A stretch of DNA of 64,000 nucleotides from contig JAAEZD010000012.1 in the NCBI GenBank assembly GCA_018223035.1, forward strand, positions 62,001 to 126,000, given 5' to 3'. The notes beneath the pieces were generated by a model that was given only the letters and a program-made list of their open reading frames with translations, did not search any database and was not told the origin of the DNA. The position numbers and the translations under genes are program-made. This DNA comes from Heliomarina sp018223035. GTDB taxonomy: Bacteria > Pseudomonadota > Alphaproteobacteria > Rhodobacterales > Rhodobacteraceae. Positions 43,086 to 52,555 of this stretch are shown here, one piece after another (positions within the stretch are counted from its first letter, which is position 1; each line of letters starts with the position of its first letter).

Positions 43086-45176
43086 ATGATCCAGACGATT
43101 GCCGATGCGTTGGCCGAACGCGGCTATGACACCCTCACCTCGGTTCAAGAGGCCGTCACCGCCCCCGAATTGCAGGACCGCGACCTGCTGGTTTCGGCGC
43201 AGACCGGATCGGGCAAGACCGTCGGGTTCGGCCTTGCCATCGCGCGGACGCTGATGGGCGATGCCGAAACGCTTGGCCCCGCCGCCGCGCCGCTGGCGCT
43301 GATCGTCGCGCCGACCCGCGAACTGGCGCTGCAGGTGATGCGCGAACTCGGCTGGCTGTACGCCAAGGTCGGGGCGCGGGTTGTGTCCTGCGTCGGCGGC
43401 ATGGACATGCGCGATGAGCGCCGCGCGCTGGAACGCGGTGCGCATATCGTTGTCGGCACGCCGGGCCGTCTGCGCGACCATATCCAGCGCGGCTCTTTCG
43501 ACATGTCCGCCCTGCGCGCCATCGTTCTGGACGAAGCGGACGAGATGCTTGATCTCGGCTTCCGCGAAGATCTCGAATTCATGCTGGCCGAAGCGCCAGA
43601 AGACCGCCGCACCCTGCTGTTCTCGGCGACCGTTTCGCCAATGATCGCCAAGCTGGCCGAGCAGTACCAGCGCGATGCCGAACGTGTCAGCACCATAAGC
43701 AGTGCCAGCCAGCACGCCGACATCACGTATCAGGCGCTGCGCGTGGCGCAGAACGACGCGGAAAACGCGATCATCAACGTGTTGCGGTATCACGATGCCC
43801 AGAACGCGCTGGTCTTTGCCAACACCCGCGCGGCGGTGAACCGCCTTGCCGCCCGTTTCGCCAACCGGGGCTTCTCGGTGGTGAGCCTTTCGGGCGAACT
43901 CAGCCAGGCCGAACGCACCCATGCGCTTCAGGCGATGCGCGACGGGCGCGCCCGCGTCTGCGTGGCCACCGACGTGGCCGCACGCGGCATCGACCTGCCC
44001 AATCTCGAACTGGTCATCCATGCCGACCTGCCCTCGAACACCGAGGCGCTGCTGCACCGCTCGGGCCGTACGGGCCGCGCCGGTCGCAAGGGGATCTCGG
44101 CGCTGATCGTCACGCCCAAGATCGTCAAGAAAGCCGAACGTCTTCTGAAATTCGCCAAGATCCAGGCCGAATGGACAGTACCGCCTTCGGCGGATGACAT
44201 TCGCCGCAGCGACGAGGAACGCCTGCTGGCGGATCCGGTCTGGAGCGACGAAAACACCGCCTTTGAACAGGAATTCGCGGCAAAACTGTTGGCCCTGCAC
44301 GCGCCGGAGAAAATCGCCGCCGCCTATTTCCGTCTGTACCAGACACGCCAGTCCGCGCCCGAGGATCTGTCGCCGCCCGATGCCGCCCCGCCCCCGCGCG
44401 AACGCAAGCCCTTTGGTCCGAGCACATGGATCAGCCTGTCCGTCGGCCGCGACGACCGGGCCGAGGCGCGCTGGCTTCTACCGCTGCTGCTGCGGGCGGG
44501 CGATCTGCAAAAAGACGACATCGGCGCGATCCGCGTTCAACAGAACGAAACGCTGGTCGAACTGACCGAAACCAGCGCCGCGCCCTTTATCGAGCGCATC
44601 GGCGAAGGCGGCGAGCTTGAGGCAGGCGTCAAGATGCGCCGCGCCGATGGTCCGCCCCCGGCGCAGGGCAAACCCGGCAATGACCGCACGCCGCAACGCA
44701 AGGGTCCGCCGGACAAGCCGCGCCGCAGCTTTGACAAGGCCCCGAGAGATCGTGCCCCGGCCGAAGAAAAGCCGATCAACCACACGATTTCGAAACCCTC
44801 CAAGCGCAAGCCCGATGCCGACCGGCACGACGCGCCGGCAGGCAGGCCGGATAACAAGCACAAGGGCAAACCAGCCGGAAAGCCCGGTGGCAAGCCCGGC
44901 GGAAAATCCGGTGGCAAGCCCGGATTCGGGAAACCGGCAGGCAAACCCGGCGGCAAGTTCACCGCCCGCCCTGCGCGCGACAAGGCCGATCAGGGCGATG
45001 GCAAGAGCGCCGAGCGCAAACCGCGCTTTGATGCCTCGGATACCTCGAAACGCATGCCCCGTCCGGATGGCAAACCCGGCCGCGCCCGGCCCGGTGCCGG
45101 AAAGCCCGGTGGCTCCAAACCCGGCAAGCGGGCGCGTCCGAACGACAGGGGCAGCAACCCGCCGCGCCGGCCCTGA
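43086..45176 (+). CDS. DEAD-box RNA helicase with long basic Pro/Gly/Lys tail
   Basis: A protein of 696 residues. Motif I AQTGSGKT (about 38), PTREL, DEAD (about 160), SAT and HRSGRTGRAGRKG are intact, so it is an active ATP-dependent RNA helicase of the CsdA/DbpA-like group; a DbpA/CsdA-type RNA-binding domain seems present around residues 440-515 (WISLSVGRDDRAEARWLLPL). From about 520 the tail is low complexity, with GKPGGK-type repeats near 590-620. Such tails bind RNA and can promote condensates. ATG 43086 is preferred because motif Q begins soon after. Confidence 0.92.
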   Translation: MIQTIADALAERGYDTLTSVQEAVTAPELQDRDLLVSAQTGSGKTVGFGLAIARTLMGDAETLGPAAAPLALIVAPTRELALQVMRELGWLYAKVGARVVSCVGGMDMRDERRALERGAHIVVGTPGRLRDHIQRGSFDMSALRAIVLDEADEMLDLGFREDLEFMLAEAPEDRRTLLFSATVSPMIAKLAEQYQRDAERVSTISSASQHADITYQALRVAQNDAENAIINVLRYHDAQNALVFANTRAAVNRLAARFANRGFSVVSLSGELSQAERTHALQAMRDGRARVCVATDVAARGIDLPNLELVIHADLPSNTEALLHRSGRTGRAGRKGISALIVTPKIVKKAERLLKFAKIQAEWTVPPSADDIRRSDEERLLADPVWSDENTAFEQEFAAKLLALHAPEKIAAAYFRLYQTRQSAPEDLSPPDAAPPPRERKPFGPSTWISLSVGRDDRAEARWLLPLLLRAGDLQKDDIGAIRVQQNETLVELTETSAAPFIERIGEGGELEAGVKMRRADGPPPAQGKPGNDRTPQRKGPPDKPRRSFDKAPRDRAPAEEKPINHTISKPSKRKPDADRHDAPAGRPDNKHKGKPAGKPGGKPGGKSGGKPGFGKPAGKPGGKFTARPARDKADQGDGKSAERKPRFDASDTSKRMPRPDGKPGRARPGAGKPGGSKPGKRARPNDRGSNPPRRP

Positions 45177-45222
45177 CCGGACGGGCCGCATACGGCCGGG
45201 AACCAGTCGCGCCCATAACAAG

Positions 45223-45250
45223 TTGACTCTCCGTTACAAAGGAGAGTCAA
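45223..45250 (+). promoter_or_regulatory. Hairpin that sequesters the Shine-Dalgarno of the 22-aa ORF
   Basis: TTGACTCTCC (45223-45232) and GGAGAGTCAA (45241-45250) form a perfect 10-bp stem with loop GTTACAAA, ending one base before ATG 45252. The GGAG Shine-Dalgarno is inside the 3' arm. It could be a translational switch; as DNA it could also be an operator. Confidence 0.65.
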
Positions 45251-45251
45251 A

Positions 45252-45320
45252 ATGCATAACATCATTTATCTGGTTGGTCTCGTGGTCGTCGTTCTGGCAA
45301 TTGTCGGCTTTGTATTCTGA
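45252..45320 (+). CDS. 22-residue single-helix membrane peptide
   Basis: The product MHNIIYLVGLVVVVLAIVGF-VF is nearly all transmembrane helix. I recall very similar tiny peptides annotated as hypothetical in alphaproteobacteria, which supports a real gene. It has a perfectly placed GGAG, albeit within a hairpin. It lies between the helicase gene and YihY, on the same strand. Confidence 0.6.
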   Translation: MHNIIYLVGLVVVVLAIVGFVF

Positions 45321-45374
45321 TCAGCGCCAATCCGTACGGGCAACGCTCGGACCGCTGGCTAGCAAGGAGATGAT

Positions 45375-46313
45375 ATGTCCCATCCGTCAAATGCAGGCTT
45401 TCCTATCCGTCTGAGTTTCAAGGAGTGGAAAAGCCTTGGATGGCGGGTGAAAGACGCAATCATTGACGAGCGGATTGGACTCGTGGCGGCTGGGGTCGCC
45501 TTCTACGCCCTTCTTGCCCTGTTTCCCGCGATCACAGCGATGATGGCAATAAGCGGTTTAGTTGTCGACCCGAACGAGATCGTATCTCAGATTGACGAGC
45601 TGCAGGGTATTATGCCCGACCAAGCCGTGGAAATCATCACTGATCAGGCGACTGCTGTTGCGGGAACTCGGCAAGGCGGCCTCGGCCTGACCGCAATACT
45701 CGGCATACTGCTCGCGATTTACTCCGCATCGCGCGGTACGGCCAGTCTCATCCAGGGGATGAATGTCGCGTACAATGAGCGCGAGAAGCGAGGTTTTATC
45801 GCTCTGACCTTGACCACCTTGATTCTGACGCTTTTCGTTATTGTCGGAGTGCTTCTGGGCTTGCTTGCGAGTACGGCTATACCCGCTCTCCTGTCCTTCA
45901 TGGACTTTGGCCCGGGCTGGTCATTCCTGATATCCATGCTGACGCTCGTTGCGGTGTTCTTCATGACGATTTTCGGGCTGTCCCTGCTCTATCGTTTCGG
46001 ACCGTCCCGACGTCGCCCTGAATGGTCATGGGCTTCTGTCGGTGCAGTTGTAGGGTGTTCCCTGTGGATCATTGCGTCGGCCGGGTTCGCTTTCTACGTC
46101 AGCAATTTTGGTTCTTACAACGAAAGCTTCGGCGCATTGGGCGGCATTGTGGTACTGCTGATGTGGCTCTGGATTTCAGCGTTCATCGTGCTGCTCGGGG
46201 CCGAACTGAACGCCGAGATCGAAACCGTCCGGGAGCAGAAACAGGCCGACGCCACGGAACCGGAACCCGAAGGGTCCCCAGCGCGTAAGGTCACCACAGG
46301 TGAGACGGCCTGA
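45375..46313 (+). CDS. YihY/BrkB-family membrane protein
   Basis: A protein of 312 residues with about six transmembrane segments. RIGLVAAGVAFYALLALFPA, YSASRGTASLIQGMNVAYNE and the last helices LGGIVVLLMWLWISAFIVLL with GAELNAE are typical of the family. It is sometimes named ribonuclease BN or virulence factor BrkB in error; the function is unknown. AAGGAG lies just upstream. Its codon use looks less GC-rich than that of the helicase. Confidence 0.88.
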   Translation: MSHPSNAGFPIRLSFKEWKSLGWRVKDAIIDERIGLVAAGVAFYALLALFPAITAMMAISGLVVDPNEIVSQIDELQGIMPDQAVEIITDQATAVAGTRQGGLGLTAILGILLAIYSASRGTASLIQGMNVAYNEREKRGFIALTLTTLILTLFVIVGVLLGLLASTAIPALLSFMDFGPGWSFLISMLTLVAVFFMTIFGLSLLYRFGPSRRRPEWSWASVGAVVGCSLWIIASAGFAFYVSNFGSYNESFGALGGIVVLLMWLWISAFIVLLGAELNAEIETVREQKQADATEPEPEGSPARKVTTGETA

Positions 46314-46357
46314 ACCGATCCCCGGACCGGGAGACATAGCCAAACGGAAGGCACTAA

Positions 46358-47515
46358 ATGGAAAGCAAGCCACCGAGCCAGCCTTCCCCCGAGTTTCAGG
46401 GACCAGTGCGTCCCTCAACTCATGGTTTGAAATGGCCCGTCAGGGGCATTTTCCTCATACTGCTTCTGCACACGCTGGTCTGGGCCAGCGATTTCCTCAT
46501 CCCCGTCACCGCAGCCTTTCTTGGCTATCTGGTTCTGAACCGACCCCGCCGCCTGCTTGCGCGGATCGGTGTTCCCTCTCCCATTTCAGCCGCGCTTTTT
46601 ACCGGGCTGATGGGGGTCGGCCTGGCCGTGGTGGCGTTCCAGCTCAGCACGCCCGCTGCCGAGATGATGCGCGATCTGCCGGAGATGGTGAAACAGATCA
46701 ACGAAAAGGTTAACGCCACGGGCGGACCGATCGAAGCGCTGAACGAGGCAACCAAGGCTGCGAAGGATATCGTCGACGAGGACGAGGAAAAGCCGGTGGA
46801 GGTCACCGTCGTCTCCGACGCTGGTGTTGTTGGCACAATCATGAGCATGGCACCGTCCTTCGCCAGTCAGGTGCTGATGGCGCTGATCCTGCTGTTCTTT
46901 CTTGTCGCCTCTGGCGATCTCTTTCTGACGAAGACGGTGCAAAGCCTTCGTCGCTTTCGCGACAAGCGAAAGGCCGTTGCCGTGCTCCATACGATCGAAG
47001 ACCGGCTTGGACATTACCTCGGGGGTATCGCGTTGATAAACGCCGGGCTTGGCGTCTCCATCGGCATCGCCATGATGCTGTGGAACATGCCCGGCGCGAT
47101 CCTTTTCGGGCTGATGGGGTTCGCGCTGAACTTCGTACCTTACCTTGGCGGTCTGCTCGGCGCCTGTATCGCCGCCGCGGTCGCATTCATAAGCCTTGAT
47201 GGACTCTGGCCCACGGCGGGCGTATTCATCACCTACATCCTTCTGACCTCGATCGAGGGCCAGTTCGTGACGCCAATGGTGATCTCGCGCCGGATGCGGC
47301 TCAACACCACCGTCGTGTTCCTTACGGTGGCCTTTTTCGCGTGGATCTGGTCGGTGATTGGCATGATCGTGGCCCTGCCGGTTCTGATCGTGATAAAGAT
47401 CGCCTGCGACGAAATGGAAAACATGCAGACGCTCGCGCGTTTCCTGGGTGATTTCGACTCCGAACCCGTGCATGACGAAAGCGAAAAGCAACCGCGTGAA
47501 TCCACACCGACCTGA
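46358..47515 (+). CDS. AI-2E family transporter (PerM/TqsA-like)
   Basis: A protein of 385 residues with about seven or eight transmembrane segments. LNFVPYLGGLLGACIAAAVA and EGQFVTPMVISRRMRLNTTVV are the family signatures. Members include TqsA (AI-2 export) and Na+/H+ antiporter-like proteins; substrate unknown. The charged loop near residues 130-145 (VDEDEEKPVEVTVVS) is soluble. 44 bp after the YihY-type gene and probably in the same operon. Confidence 0.88.
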   Translation: MESKPPSQPSPEFQGPVRPSTHGLKWPVRGIFLILLLHTLVWASDFLIPVTAAFLGYLVLNRPRRLLARIGVPSPISAALFTGLMGVGLAVVAFQLSTPAAEMMRDLPEMVKQINEKVNATGGPIEALNEATKAAKDIVDEDEEKPVEVTVVSDAGVVGTIMSMAPSFASQVLMALILLFFLVASGDLFLTKTVQSLRRFRDKRKAVAVLHTIEDRLGHYLGGIALINAGLGVSIGIAMMLWNMPGAILFGLMGFALNFVPYLGGLLGACIAAAVAFISLDGLWPTAGVFITYILLTSIEGQFVTPMVISRRMRLNTTVVFLTVAFFAWIWSVIGMIVALPVLIVIKIACDEMENMQTLARFLGDFDSEPVHDESEKQPRESTPT

Positions 47516-47558
47516 CGCCTCGTGGTGTCCGTTCACTTCAGCCCCGACAGGAGCATCC

Positions 47559-48377
47559 ATGTCACCCACCTCAGAGCATTCCGATACGTCGAGCGACGCC
47601 AGCGGTCCCGCCCGACGGCTATCGGTGAGTGTGGACCTCGCATATGACGTGGCACAGGCAGCGGATATCTTGTTGCAAATCGGCATCGGCGATTTCGACC
47701 GCCAGACGATGATTGATCATGCCTATTACTCCGACACGCAGCTTACGATCCGAGACGCGCCGTCGAACCTTGTCTGGGCGCATGTGGCGCAAAACTTTTC
47801 CTGCCGCTATACGGCACTGATCGATGTGACACGGCCCAATACCGATATACGGGCTTTTCCAACCATGTTGCTGCGCAATCTGCCCGAGGAAGTGATGCCC
47901 TACCTCGTACCGTCCCGCTATTGCCCGTCAGATCTTTTCCAGAAATTCGCCGAGGACAATTTCGGGGCGAGCAGTGGCGGTCAGCGCGTTCTCGATATCC
48001 TGGACTGGGTGCGCAATAACCTGACCTACGTTATCGGCACCAGCGATGCACAGACCACCGCGCTGGAGACTTTTGTCGCCCGGCAGGGGGTCTGCCGTGA
48101 TTTTGCCCATCTTGTCATCACGCTGGTGCGGGCCTCAACGATTCCCGCACGCATGGTATCGGGCTATGGACTGGGTGTTAAACCGCAGGATTTTCACGCG
48201 CTGGCAGAAGTTTACCTTGGCGGCGCATGGCATCTGATCGACGCCACCGGCATGACCGAGCCGAACGGAATTGCCAAGATATCGGTGGGCCGCGACGCGG
48301 CAGACATCGCCTTCATGACGATCTACGGCGGTGCTGCAAGCCTGGTGAACCAATCGGTACTGGTGACCGAGGTATAG
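47559..48377 (+). CDS. Transglutaminase-like superfamily protein
   Basis: A protein of 272 residues. Catalytic Cys is in RQGVCRDFAHL, His in DFHALAEVYL and Asp in WHLIDATGMTEP, the Cys-His-Asp triad of microbial transglutaminase-like proteases. The N-terminal half is the beta-sandwich seen in this family. AGGAG lies eight bases before ATG 47559. No signal peptide. Third gene of the YihY / AI-2E run; role unknown. Confidence 0.86.
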   Translation: MSPTSEHSDTSSDASGPARRLSVSVDLAYDVAQAADILLQIGIGDFDRQTMIDHAYYSDTQLTIRDAPSNLVWAHVAQNFSCRYTALIDVTRPNTDIRAFPTMLLRNLPEEVMPYLVPSRYCPSDLFQKFAEDNFGASSGGQRVLDILDWVRNNLTYVIGTSDAQTTALETFVARQGVCRDFAHLVITLVRASTIPARMVSGYGLGVKPQDFHALAEVYLGGAWHLIDATGMTEPNGIAKISVGRDAADIAFMTIYGGAASLVNQSVLVTEV

Positions 48378-48467
48378 GACCAAAAAGCAGGAACGTACAA
48401 AAAATATCTTTTCTGCCGTTTACGAATCCTCGACAAGCTCTAGTTTCCCACGGATTGGGTTGAGATG

Positions 48468-48484
48468 ACCTGCGCTTCGCAGGT
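48468..48484. repeat. Perfect hairpin upstream of the LOV gene
   Basis: ACCTGCG and CGCAGGT pair around CTT, 71 bp before the LOV start. It may be an operator, a leader hairpin, or a weak terminator for the transglutaminase gene, but no U tract follows. Confidence 0.4.
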
Positions 48485-48554
48485 AGTGTAACCTATTGCG
48501 AATGAAATCAGATGCCTCAACCGTCAGGCACCCAGAGCGGGAAAACCAGTACGA

Positions 48555-49103
48555 ATGACCTCCGATATCTCTGAGCTTCCCAAGAGCCTGAGCGAATACT
48601 TTGAAAAGTCCCGCGTAGCACTCGCCCTGTCCCGGCAGAATGACGATGTCCCGCTTGTATTGGTGAACAAGGCGTTCTGCGACCTGACCGGTTACGAACC
48701 GGATGATGTCATCGGCAAGAACTGCCGTCTTCTTCAGGGTCCCGACACCAAAGCCAGCTCTATCGACGCGTTGCATGAATTCGTTCACGACGACAGCATC
48801 GACGGCGGCAGATTCCCGATCCTCAATTACCGCAAGGACGGCTCGACCTTTCACAATTTCGTGTTCATGAGCCGGCTGCGTGACCGCCGCGGCCAGACCC
48901 AGTTCATCCTCGCCTCGCAGTTCAATCTGGGATCGGCGATGATGCGAGCGGAAATCGAAAGAAACGACCGGAGTCTGCGCAAGAGCATTACCGATGTGGA
49001 ATCCGTGGGCCGCGACTTTGGCCTTGCAATGATGGGCTCTGCTGAAATCCTCGCGGATTCTATTGCCACGGTTGCAAAACTTTCGCTGAACGAAGAAAAC
49101 TAA
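48555..49103 (+). CDS. Short LOV-domain blue-light receptor protein
   Basis: A protein of 182 residues. The photoactive motif GKNCRLLQGPDT (about residues 54-65) has the Cys that forms the flavin adduct, with the flavin-binding NYRKDGSTFHNF and the Gln in ILASQFNLGS. The PAS/LOV core spans about 15-130, and the C-terminal 50 residues are a helix without an output domain. This resembles short LOV proteins of roseobacters such as the one I recall from Dinoroseobacter shibae. The next gene, a kinase fusion, starts 35 bp downstream, so LOV may act on it in trans. Confidence 0.88.
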   Translation: MTSDISELPKSLSEYFEKSRVALALSRQNDDVPLVLVNKAFCDLTGYEPDDVIGKNCRLLQGPDTKASSIDALHEFVHDDSIDGGRFPILNYRKDGSTFHNFVFMSRLRDRRGQTQFILASQFNLGSAMMRAEIERNDRSLRKSITDVESVGRDFGLAMMGSAEILADSIATVAKLSLNEEN

Positions 49104-49138
49104 TAAGAAACCAAAGTTGAACAAGAGACCCGCTGAGA

Positions 49139-52100
49139 ATGAGTGACCCAGTCGACGAGGATGATCGTCGCCTTTGTATCGTCGGAATCGGGGCATCTGC
49201 GGGCGGGCTTGAAGCAATCCGCGAGATGCTGGCATCCGCCAATCCTGAAACCAACCTCGCATATGTCGTGATCCAGCATCTCGACCCTAACCACGAAAGC
49301 CTCCTGGCCGAGCTTCTCGGCCGGCAGACGGCGCTTGACGCGCAACAGGTATCTGGCGGTGAAAAGGTAGAGGCTGGCAAGGTCTATATCATTCCGCCGG
49401 GGCACGGGCTTTCGATCCATGAGGGCGTGCTGGAGCTGACGGAATTCGCCCAGCCGCGCGGGCTGCGCCGTCCGATAGACGACTTTTTCGAAAGCCTCGC
49501 GCTGGATCAGGGGCGCTATGCAGCCTGCGTGATCCTGTCCGGCACCGGCGCCGACGGCAGTTCGGGCCTGCGCGCAATCAAGGAACACGGCGGGCTGTGC
49601 ATTGCCCAGACGCCGGAAACGGCCCGCTATGACGGCATGCCCAACGCGGCCAAGGCGACACGCATGGTAGATTTCGTGCGCCGTCCCGATCAGATCGTCG
49701 ATACGATCACGCAGTTCTATGCTCACAAATCGCTGGCGCAGGGCGACCCTGTCCTGTCGCGCACGGTGGCGGAATGTATCAGCGATATCTGCGATCAGCT
49801 CTACAAGGTCGTCGGCCACGATTTCACCGATTACAAGCCCTCAACCCTTGTGCGCCGGATCGAACGGCGCATCCAGGTACTCAACCTTAAGGATGGCAAC
49901 GAATATCTCGAACGCCTGAAAACGGATCAGGAAGAATGTGAGACGTTGTTCCGCGAACTCCTGATCAACGTCACCCGCTTTTTCCGCGATAGCGAACATT
50001 TCGAAGTCCTGAGAAACGAGGTGATTGAACCTCTGGTCCGCGACAACAAGGGCGAGGAAATCCGCGTCTGGGTGCCCGGCTGTTCCAGCGGCGAGGAAGC
50101 CTATTCCATCGCGATGCTGTTCTCCGAGGAAGTCCGGCTCCAGCAAAAGTCCATCTCGATCCAGATTTTCGCCACCGACATTGACGAACAGATGCTGACA
50201 ATTGCGCGGCAGGGACTTTACCCAATCGCTGCACTTGCGGATATTCCGGAGGAGATGCGAGAACTCTACACGATTGCCCGCGAGGGCAAGTTCCAGATCA
50301 ATTCGCGCATCCGAGACATGATCCGCTTTTCGCTGCACTCGGTTGTGCGCGACCCACCGCTTTCGAACATCGACCTGCTTTCGTGTCGCAACCTGCTGAT
50401 CTATTTCGGTGACAAGCTGCAATCCAATGCGTTGCCCGTCTTTCACTACGCGATCCGACCCGGCGGCACCCTGTTCCTTGGCCCGTCCGAAACCATCGGC
50501 CGGTTCGAATCTGCCTTTGCAACGCTCGATCAGAGCGCACGGCTCTTCCGACGCAAGGATGGCGATTCCGATTATCCGCTGCATCTGCGTGGCAAGCGTA
50601 ATTCAGGCTACGATAACCGCGACTCCACGCGCGAAGACCGGGAAGCGACCCGCGTGACATGGCAACGCGGTCTCGCTGCGGACCGCATCCTGCAGGCCTA
50701 TGCACCGGCGACCGTGCATGTGACAGCCGCAGGCAAGATACTTGGTTCTACCGGCCGTCTCAGCAAGTATCTCGCGCTGGAACCGGGTTCGGAATCCGCC
50801 CAGCACATCCAGACGCTTGCCCGCCCCGGCCTGCGCGAGGCCGTCTCGGCCCTGATCCGGCGCGGCCCGGAACCCGGCAAGCGCATTGTCACCCGCGATC
50901 TCAGCTCCCGGTCCGAATTCGGCCAGCAGAAGCTTGACCTGATTGCCGAGGGCCTGAGCGATGGCACCACGCTGCTGATCTTTCAGGACCGCGAGAAATT
51001 CGAAGCGATCGACGATGCCGATATCGAGGAACTGAACCCTTCGGACAGCCATGTTCAGAGCCTCGAGGAAGACCTGCGCTCGACCCGCGCCCGCCTGCAT
51101 ATCACGGTCGAGGAACTCGAGACCGCGAATGAAGAGCTGAAAAGCTCGAACGAAGAAATGATGTCGATGAACGAAGAGCTTCAGTCGACAAACGAGGAAT
51201 TGGCGACCGTCAACGACGAGTTGAAATCAAAAGTCGATCAGCTTTCTGTCGCCAATGCCGACCTGCACAACTTCTTTTCCTCTACGGCGCTGCCACTGGT
51301 GGTGGTGGACTGCAACCTGCACATCCGCAATTACACCGAGGCGATCCTTGAAATTTATCCGTTCCGCCGCGGCGACCGCGGGCGGCCGCTGAACGAAGTC
51401 AGCAGCGTTGTTCTGGAAAACGGCGAAATCATTCAGGCCACGACCGACGTGATCAACGGCGGCGAGGCCAAAACCCTGCACGTCCGCGACATGACCGGCG
51501 GCACCACATGGTCATTGCTGGTCACACCCTACAAGGGCTCTGACGATAGTGTCGACGGTGCCACTCTGGTGTTCACGAACCTGACGCAGGAACTCCGGCT
51601 CGAACAGGCCCTTGCCGAGGAAGGCGACCGTTTGCGGCTTGCGCTCGAAGTCACCGAGCTTGGCGTCTGGGAGTTCATACCCGCGACGCAGACGCTGCGC
51701 CTTGACGACACCAGCAAAGCCCTGCTGGGCCTGCCTGAAAAATCGCCAGATGACCTTCCGCTGGAAGAGGCGGCCAAGTCGCTCGACAAGGAAAATCAGA
51801 AGATTTTGTTCGACGCCTTCGAGGATATCTCGCAGCACGACGAACTCGATGTCACTGTCACCCTGCAGGAAGCCGAAGGCCAAAGCCGCGAAATCCGGCT
51901 ATACGGGCGCGCCGACGGACCGCGCCGGGTGTTCCGTTTACTTGGGGTGATCTCGGATGTCACCGCACAGAACGAAGCGGCACGTATTCGCGAGCTGATG
52001 CTGCGCGAGATGAACCATCGCGTGAAGAACATGTTCTCGATCATTTCGGGCATGCTGCGGCTTGTGGGCCGGTCGGCGACCACGGTGCGTGAAGTTGTCG

Positions 52101-52555
52101 AAGGCGTGGAAACCCGCGTAGCCGCGCTTGCACGTTCGCACAACCTCAGCCAGCAGCACAGCGGTGCCAACATCAGCCTTGCGGCCGTGATCGAGGCAAC
52201 ATTGTCACCCTATGCTGGGGAAGACCGGTACGCCATGAAGGGTCCGAATGTCACAGTAGAGAGCGGCGATTTGTCACCCCTATCGCTTATTTTGCATGAA
52301 TGGGCTACGAATGCTGCGAAATATGGCGTCCTTGGGCCGATTGAAGGCGTTCTTCATGTGTCCTGGGAAGCACCCGTTAACGGGAAATTAGAAATATTAT
52401 GGAACGAATCCTATTCCGACGAATTTGAACATGGAGAGCAAAAAGCAGGGTTCGGTTCAATGCTGGTCCAGATTGCTGCGGATCAACTTGACGGAAGCGT
52501 CTCGGTAGACGCCTCGCCGAACGGAAGAGAAATGAGATTGACTTATGGCACATGA
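49139..52555 (+). CDS. CheB-CheR-PAS-PAS-HWE histidine kinase fusion
   Basis: A protein of 1138 residues. CheB methylesterase (about 10-190: VGIGASAGGLEAI with Ser20, VIQHLDPNH and LSGTGADGSSGL), then CheR methyltransferase (about 210-465: SAM motif GCSSGEEAYSIAM, LSCRNLLIYF). A coiled coil rich in Asn-Glu-Glu-Leu spans about 640-710. Two PAS domains follow (about 715-960), and an HWE/HisKA_2 kinase with phospho-His in MNHRVKNMFSIISG near 960 and the ATP site with HEWATNAAKYG. It links methylation enzymes to phosphosignalling. The response regulator gene overlaps it by 11 bp. Confidence 0.92.
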   Translation: MSDPVDEDDRRLCIVGIGASAGGLEAIREMLASANPETNLAYVVIQHLDPNHESLLAELLGRQTALDAQQVSGGEKVEAGKVYIIPPGHGLSIHEGVLELTEFAQPRGLRRPIDDFFESLALDQGRYAACVILSGTGADGSSGLRAIKEHGGLCIAQTPETARYDGMPNAAKATRMVDFVRRPDQIVDTITQFYAHKSLAQGDPVLSRTVAECISDICDQLYKVVGHDFTDYKPSTLVRRIERRIQVLNLKDGNEYLERLKTDQEECETLFRELLINVTRFFRDSEHFEVLRNEVIEPLVRDNKGEEIRVWVPGCSSGEEAYSIAMLFSEEVRLQQKSISIQIFATDIDEQMLTIARQGLYPIAALADIPEEMRELYTIAREGKFQINSRIRDMIRFSLHSVVRDPPLSNIDLLSCRNLLIYFGDKLQSNALPVFHYAIRPGGTLFLGPSETIGRFESAFATLDQSARLFRRKDGDSDYPLHLRGKRNSGYDNRDSTREDREATRVTWQRGLAADRILQAYAPATVHVTAAGKILGSTGRLSKYLALEPGSESAQHIQTLARPGLREAVSALIRRGPEPGKRIVTRDLSSRSEFGQQKLDLIAEGLSDGTTLLIFQDREKFEAIDDADIEELNPSDSHVQSLEEDLRSTRARLHITVEELETANEELKSSNEEMMSMNEELQSTNEELATVNDELKSKVDQLSVANADLHNFFSSTALPLVVVDCNLHIRNYTEAILEIYPFRRGDRGRPLNEVSSVVLENGEIIQATTDVINGGEAKTLHVRDMTGGTTWSLLVTPYKGSDDSVDGATLVFTNLTQELRLEQALAEEGDRLRLALEVTELGVWEFIPATQTLRLDDTSKALLGLPEKSPDDLPLEEAAKSLDKENQKILFDAFEDISQHDELDVTVTLQEAEGQSREIRLYGRADGPRRVFRLLGVISDVTAQNEAARIRELMLREMNHRVKNMFSIISGMLRLVGRSATTVREVVEGVETRVAALARSHNLSQQHSGANISLAAVIEATLSPYAGEDRYAMKGPNVTVESGDLSPLSLILHEWATNAAKYGVLGPIEGVLHVSWEAPVNGKLEILWNESYSDEFEHGEQKAGFGSMLVQIAADQLDGSVSVDASPNGREMRLTYGT

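Noticed and set aside
44860..44960. A DNA repeat array or CRISPR-like element
   Set aside because: The periodic sequence is in-frame coding for GKPGGK units of the helicase tail, with variable third positions, and has no spacer structure.
45200..45226. An EcfG-type general stress promoter upstream of the 22-aa peptide gene
   Set aside because: GGAAC is present at about 45200, but the base set 17 bp later is AGTT rather than CGTT, and no EcfG, PhyR or NepR gene is in the window.
45375..46313. Ribonuclease BN
   Set aside because: YihY was once misnamed RNase BN. The protein is an integral membrane protein without nuclease motifs.
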